Positions 60,027 through 64,000 of a stretch of 64,000 bases of DNA are shown here, one piece after another. A program made the translations under genes and the position numbers. Numbering within the stretch: position 1 is the stretch's first letter; each line of letters opens with the position of its first letter. A model generated the notes under the pieces. It was not told the DNA's origin. It worked only from the letters and a program-made list of their open reading frames with translations, and did no database searches. The stretch comes from Pedobacter sp. BS3 (lineage in GTDB: Bacteria > Bacteroidota > Bacteroidia > Sphingobacteriales > Sphingobacteriaceae), in contig NZ_VTRT01000003.1 of the NCBI RefSeq assembly GCF_008274585.1, forward strand, positions 124,001 through 188,000, in the 5' to 3' direction.

Positions 60027-60500
60027 TCAAATGATATCCAGCAATAGCTGCGCTACTCTATTGGCTGTTTGTAGCACAATGCTCTCCGGGCTGCCGTCAA
60101 AAACGTTGTAGTCCCGGTAATCCCGGGCTTTATGCCGGATGTGAATAAACATGCTTCCAACCGGCTTCTCGGGTGTTTCGCTACCACCGGGCTTTGTTAA
60201 ACCCGTTACTGCAATGTGTATATCTGCCGGCATAATCTGAGATAACTGCACGGCAAGCGCTTCGGTCACCTCGGCTGATTCGGGTGTGTATTTATTGATC
60301 AGTTCATCAGAAACGCCCAGCACGTCTTTTTTAATACAAACATTATAACAAACTATTCCGCCACATAAAACCTCACCGGCAAACGGCGTTAACGAAAACT
60401 CTGCCGCCAGCCGGCCGGCCGTTGCACTTTCGGCAAAAGCAATAGTGAGCTTTTGCTTAGCCAGTTTTTCGCTGCTTGATATAATGTCTGATGATGGCAT
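60027..60500 (-). CDS. CinA C-terminal-domain protein (nicotinamide-nucleotide amidohydrolase, PncC-like)
   Basis: A 157-residue stand-alone CinA C-terminal domain. LTIAFAESATAGRLAAEFSLTPFAGEVLCGGIVCYN and AVTGLTKPGGSETPEKPVGSMFI are diagnostic. The family deamidates NMN to nicotinic acid mononucleotide in NAD recycling. A heptad tract lies just upstream of the start codon. Confidence 0.9.
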   Translation of the reverse strand: MPSSDIISSSEKLAKQKLTIAFAESATAGRLAAEFSLTPFAGEVLCGGIVCYNVCIKKDVLGVSDELINKYTPESAEVTEALAVQLSQIMPADIHIAVTGLTKPGGSETPEKPVGSMFIHIRHKARDYRDYNVFDGSPESIVLQTANRVAQLLLDII

Positions 60501-60504
60501 GTGT

Positions 60505-60540
60505 TAAAAAAGTTAAAAGTTAAAAGTTAAAAGTTAAAAG
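60505..60540 (-). repeat. Pyrimidine heptad tract upstream of the CinA-type gene
   Basis: On the coding strand, repeats of TTTTAAC (four perfect copies, CTTTTAACTTTTAACTTTTA), ending 4 bp before the start at 60500. Confidence 0.65.
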
Positions 60541-60575
60541 GTCTGAACGCACAACCATAAAAAAGCTAAAAAGAA

Positions 60576-61238
60576 TTATTTCCCTGTTTCCGTATGCGGG
60601 GCATCAACCGGTTTGGATTCCGGTGAACCCTTTTGTCGCAGGTAAATGGTTAAAAACACAATAGAAGCAACAGACAAAAATTCGCTTTGCCAGTTCTGAA
60701 AAGTTTCAAACCAGAACTCAGGCTTACATAAATATTGTATAACAGTGTCAGGATGTTTGTGATGAATTAATTGCTCGGCGTTATTATCCTGCCAGCTTCC
60801 ATAAAAATGGAGTCCCCAACTGGCTAAAAATAACAGTACAAAGCTTAACGATAAAGAGTGACTGTACAATTTCAGTATCCAGCCGCCTTTCTTCACCGGC
60901 CAGGGCGCATTGGGTGATTTCCGGGGTTCACGGTCAACATCTTCTTTTCCTGACAGCTTTTTCGATTCGCCGGAACCGATTTGCCGTAAAGAAATGGTGA
61001 GCACCACATATAAGGCCATTTGCAGAAACTCGCTTTGAAAATTCTCAAACGTTGCGGAAATAAAATGCCCGCAATGAAGGTAACCTGAAAAGCTGAGCGT
61101 TTGAACGTGTTCCTGTTTCCGTTCATCATTATACGCTTTCCACCCGGTAAACGCCTGCGCCAGCAGCGTAACCAGAAATAACGTCATGAAAACAATGGTT
61201 AACCCATTACGATAAAAGAAAGAGTATTTTTTTGTCAT
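60576..61238 (-). CDS. DUF6766-type membrane protein
   Basis: A 220-residue membrane protein with four transmembrane segments in two pairs. The halves are related: FENFQSEFLQMALYVVLTIS with LRQIGSGESK, and FQNWQSEFLSVASIVFLTIY with LRQKGSPESK. So the protein is an internal duplication. Function unknown; the family is common in soil bacteria. It follows the CinA-type gene upstream in the same direction. Confidence 0.8.
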   Translation of the reverse strand: MTKKYSFFYRNGLTIVFMTLFLVTLLAQAFTGWKAYNDERKQEHVQTLSFSGYLHCGHFISATFENFQSEFLQMALYVVLTISLRQIGSGESKKLSGKEDVDREPRKSPNAPWPVKKGGWILKLYSHSLSLSFVLLFLASWGLHFYGSWQDNNAEQLIHHKHPDTVIQYLCKPEFWFETFQNWQSEFLSVASIVFLTIYLRQKGSPESKPVDAPHTETGK

Positions 61239-61320
61239 TGCGCCAGGTTAGTGCCATGTCAATGGAATAATGCCCTATTCAGACATTCAAAAACAAGGTT
61301 AGCCTGTGCGTGGCCTTTCT

Positions 61321-61347
61321 TATTTTTGACTTTTTCCTTTTGACTTA
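61321..61347. repeat. Pyrimidine heptad tract without matching orientation
   Basis: TATTTTTGACTTTTTCCTTT and TGAC on the plus strand, between two minus-strand genes. It is the one copy not placed just upstream of a start codon in the coding-strand orientation. Confidence 0.45.
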
Positions 61348-61428
61348 GCAACAGTTATGTAACAATAACTAACCTGATGGTATAAAAGTTTGATTAATGA
61401 ATATCCCGAAACAATATTAGCCAGATAT

Positions 61429-61833
61429 TCAGGTTAATAATTTGTCGTTCTTCTTTTTCTTTTTAGTGCCAGACCACGCTGCCGATACGTAATATTTTAT
61501 CCGGTCAACCAGCTTAAACAAATCAAAAGGTTTAGGTATAAATTCATTACACCCATACGTTCCAAGCGATAAAAATACGCGGGGATACGCAGACATCATA
61601 ATTACCGGCAGACTTTGAAAATTTCGCTTTAGCTGGTGGCATATTTCTCCGCCATTGATTCCATTCAATAAATAATCCAACAACACTAAATCAGGCTTGT
61701 ACTCTTTGATTATTTCAAAAAAGCGGCTGTTATCATTGGTAGCCATTACTTCAAAATTTTCGTAATAGAGCGCTTCTGTAAGCACATCCAGAGTACCTGC
61801 GTCATCATCCAGTATTAAAATTCTCTTTTTCAT
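61429..61833 (-). CDS. Single-domain response regulator
   Basis: A 134-residue receiver domain only. ILILDDDAGTL supplies the acidic pocket, the phosphorylation site is Asp in LVLLDYLLNG, and PVIMMSAYP and FIPKPFD supply the Thr/Ser-type and Lys residues. It ends in a lysine-rich tail (GTKKKKKNDKLL). The start at 61833 follows the canonical receiver length; 61857 would add eight residues. It is divergent from the kinase to its right, a likely partner. Confidence 0.88.
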   Translation of the reverse strand: MKKRILILDDDAGTLDVLTEALYYENFEVMATNDNSRFFEIIKEYKPDLVLLDYLLNGINGGEICHQLKRNFQSLPVIMMSAYPRVFLSLGTYGCNEFIPKPFDLFKLVDRIKYYVSAAWSGTKKKKKNDKLLT

Positions 61834-62082
61834 CAGATTAGATTTAAGTGTAATCATTGCATTTTTTATTCCTGGAGAGCGCCTGAACTTACTGGTTATC
61901 CTGGTCTGGTTATATGATCCATTTTGAACTGTTTTACAAAGCAGAAAGTCAAATCTACAACTATATCATGCTAACATCAACGCGATTTATACCTGTTTTA
62001 TCTGTAAAAATACGTTTTTTTTAAATCAATATATTATTAAAGATGTTAACCCTTCGCGGCAACCTATGAAATAATTTAAATT

Positions 62083-64000
62083 ATGAATTTAAACATAGAT
62101 TTTAAAGCTATAACAGAAAACTCGCCTGATATTATTACGCGGTGGAACAGGCAATGTAAATTAATCTATGCTAATGCCGGCTTCGAAGCAAAAACCGGCA
62201 TGAAAAACGGCTTTCTGATAGGCAAAACCAAATTAGAAATGGGCTTACCGGCAGATATTGCTCTTCCATGGGCTCAAAGCCTGAAAAAGGTATTTAAAAC
62301 AGGAATGCCGACAGAGCATTACAACCATTTTCCATTACCTCACGGCAACCTGCATCTTTTTTCGAGAATGGTTCCCGAACTGGATGAACGTGGGAAGGTA
62401 CAGAGTGTGCTGGCTGTATCGCGTGATATTACCACGCTGAAAAAAATTGAAGAAACACTGAAAGAGCAGGCTCATTTCATAGAGCAGATCAGCAATGCCA
62501 TGCCCGATATGCTGTATGTTATTGATCCTGTAAAAAAAGAAATAAGCTATGTAAACGAACGGGTACAGCAGATATTAAATATTAAGCCGGCAGATATTTA
62601 TAAACGAGGCCTTAATGTTGCTAAAAAGGCCTTGCTGCCAGCTGATTATGAACGCTACATAGAACACCTGGATGAATGTACGCGGCTGAAAGACAACCAG
62701 GTAAAGGAAATAGAGCTGCCCATACGAACGGAAAATAAAACGATGCGCTGGTTCCGCATACGCGATAAAGTGTTTAAGCGTAATGCCGATGGCTCTGCCG
62801 CCCAGCTTATAGGCATTGCCCAGGATATTGACGATCATATTAAGGTGCGTGAAAAATTTACAGCCGATCACCGCCGGTTAAAAGAGGCCCAGGCTATCGG
62901 GCATATCGGCAGCTTTGAGTGGCAGGCCGGCGATATCCGCGAGTACTGGACGGATGAGCTTTATCACATCTATGGAATAAAGCCCCGCAACCGCGGAATA
63001 ACGGTCAATGAGTTGCTCGGGTTTGTTCATAAAGCCGACCGCCCTGAACTGTTAAACGCCATTAAAACTGCCCGGAACGCAGGCCAACCAACAGATATTA
63101 CGCATCAGATCATACGGAAAGACGGCACTATCCGGTACATCCAGCGACGTTCGCAAAGCATTTTCGATGAAAAGGGCCGCATCCGGAAGGTATATGGCAC
63201 TGTTCAGGATATTACCGATATTAAGCAGGCCGAAAAAAGCCTGCGTAAAACTACCGAGCTGTTAGAATCTATATTTAATACCACCACAAACGGCATATTC
63301 GTACTTCGTTCTGTGCGTAACACCCGCGGCAGGTTAATCGGCTTTAAGCTGGAGCTGATGAACCGGATAGCCCAGGATATGATTGGCGGTAACCTGGTCG
63401 GCGAATCGTACACCAATGTGTTTCCGGCAGCCATAGCTGGCGATCTGTTTCATGAATACAGGAAAGTAATTGAAGAAAACAATATCATGGATGTCGAGCA
63501 ACCTTACGAGCATTTTGGCACTAAAGGTTGTCTGCACCTTGTTGCCGTGAAATTGAACGACGGCCTGGTGGCTACCTGGAATGATATTACCAACCAGAAA
63601 AAACTGGAAAAAGAGCGCCGGGAGCTTGAGATCAAACACCGCAATGAGATTTTAGATGCCCAGGAAATTGAACGCAAACGCATCGCGGAAGCTATTCATA
63701 ATGAAATCGGACAACTGTTGTCTATAGCCAAAATGAAAATAAGCCAGAACGGAGCTGAGGCGGAACGCATATTAAACGAGGCTATAAAAAAAGTGCGTAA
63801 CATATCGTTTGAGCTGATGCCCGCCATTTTATACGATTTTGGCTTGGAAGCAGCTATCGTAGACCTTTTCCAGTCGAAGCTTCGCCTGGCAGATATTACC
63901 TATAACCTCAACTTAACAGGTACGCAATTGCAGCTTGCCAAAAACGCCGAGCTGGCTATATTTCGCATTATCCAGGAGCTGATAACCAACGTTATTAAAC
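62083..64000 (+). CDS. Multi-PAS sensor histidine kinase (3' end beyond window)
   Basis: At least 639 residues are visible, without transmembrane segments at the N-terminus (MNLNIDFKAITENSPDIITR), so it is cytoplasmic. Four PAS/PAC-type modules follow one another (NAGFEAKTG, AMPDMLYVIDPVKKEISYV, WQAGDIREYWTDELYHIYGI, LLESIFNTTTNGIFVLRSV). The visible end is a HisKA_3-type dimerisation motif EIERKRIAEAIHNEIGQLLS with the phosphorylated His, then the start of the ATPase domain (ELITNVIK). NarX-type kinases pair with LuxR-type regulators, so the neighbouring receiver may serve phosphorelay. The frame runs off the right edge. Confidence 0.92.
   Translation, partial: MNLNIDFKAITENSPDIITRWNRQCKLIYANAGFEAKTGMKNGFLIGKTKLEMGLPADIALPWAQSLKKVFKTGMPTEHYNHFPLPHGNLHLFSRMVPELDERGKVQSVLAVSRDITTLKKIEETLKEQAHFIEQISNAMPDMLYVIDPVKKEISYVNERVQQILNIKPADIYKRGLNVAKKALLPADYERYIEHLDECTRLKDNQVKEIELPIRTENKTMRWFRIRDKVFKRNADGSAAQLIGIAQDIDDHIKVREKFTADHRRLKEAQAIGHIGSFEWQAGDIREYWTDELYHIYGIKPRNRGITVNELLGFVHKADRPELLNAIKTARNAGQPTDITHQIIRKDGTIRYIQRRSQSIFDEKGRIRKVYGTVQDITDIKQAEKSLRKTTELLESIFNTTTNGIFVLRSVRNTRGRLIGFKLELMNRIAQDMIGGNLVGESYTNVFPAAIAGDLFHEYRKVIEENNIMDVEQPYEHFGTKGCLHLVAVKLNDGLVATWNDITNQKKLEKERRELEIKHRNEILDAQEIERKRIAEAIHNEIGQLLSIAKMKISQNGAEAERILNEAIKKVRNISFELMPAILYDFGLEAAIVDLFQSKLRLADITYNLNLTGTQLQLAKNAELAIFRIIQELITNVIK

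Overview
The window looks like a chromosomal segment of a Bacteroidota bacterium, most likely Sphingobacteriaceae (a Mucilaginibacter/Pedobacter-like organism). The evidence is a SusC-type TonB-dependent receptor, Bacteroidota-type -7 promoter boxes (TAnnTTTG), a FucP-type sugar permease beside NagA, a glycine-poor RRM protein, and very repeat-rich intergenic DNA. No rRNA, tRNA or CRISPR array was recognised.

Region 1 (1-15400) is a sugar-utilisation locus. It holds the 5' part of a susC gene, two tandem SGNH acetylesterase-like genes, a leftward operon (two putative glycoside hydrolases, NagB, a GH109-like Tat-exported oxidoreductase fold) and a divergent rightward operon (MFS permease, NagA, a second Tat-exported oxidoreductase). 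A convergent LacI-type regulator follows. A shared operator-like motif sits between the divergent operons and again upstream of the first esterase. The set is consistent with release, uptake and catabolism of N-acetylhexosamine-containing glycans, but no amino-sugar kinase is present.

Region 2 (15760-31164) holds an alpha-2-macroglobulin gene and pbpC, normally adjacent partners, here split by a REP-associated tyrosine transposase (RAYT) with an array of REP hairpins. One REP lies inside the predicted 5' coding end of pbpC. Then come a CAP-domain protein, a hybrid histidine kinase, UbiX, LysC and LysA.

Region 3 (31165-37832) is accessory and decaying. It has two further REPs, a KilA-N protein, MmcQ/YjbR and PhzF genes, an XRE regulator with an in-frame amber codon before its coiled coil, a frameshifted lipoprotein, tandemly duplicated zinc-ribbon membrane proteins with swapped C-termini, and a clean MITE with an 8-bp target duplication.

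Region 4 (37833-64000) is mostly housekeeping: an LTA-synthase-like protein, PurU, KdsB, a deoxynucleoside kinase, TrpS, PlsC, GatC, an ABC ATPase, a fatty-acid hydroxylase, a dienelactone hydrolase, an orphan TonB receptor, a TIGR02757 protein, a trans-sulfuration enzyme, Ddl, a PASTA protein, a rhodanese, MltG, a thioesterase, YihY, an RRM protein, a CinA-type amidohydrolase and a two-component pair at the right edge.

Across the window I see several dispersed intergenic repeat families: REPs; a five-copy repeat of about 110 bp; several terminal-inverted-repeat elements; and pyrimidine heptad tracts that usually sit just upstream of start codons. They are the most unusual feature of the window.
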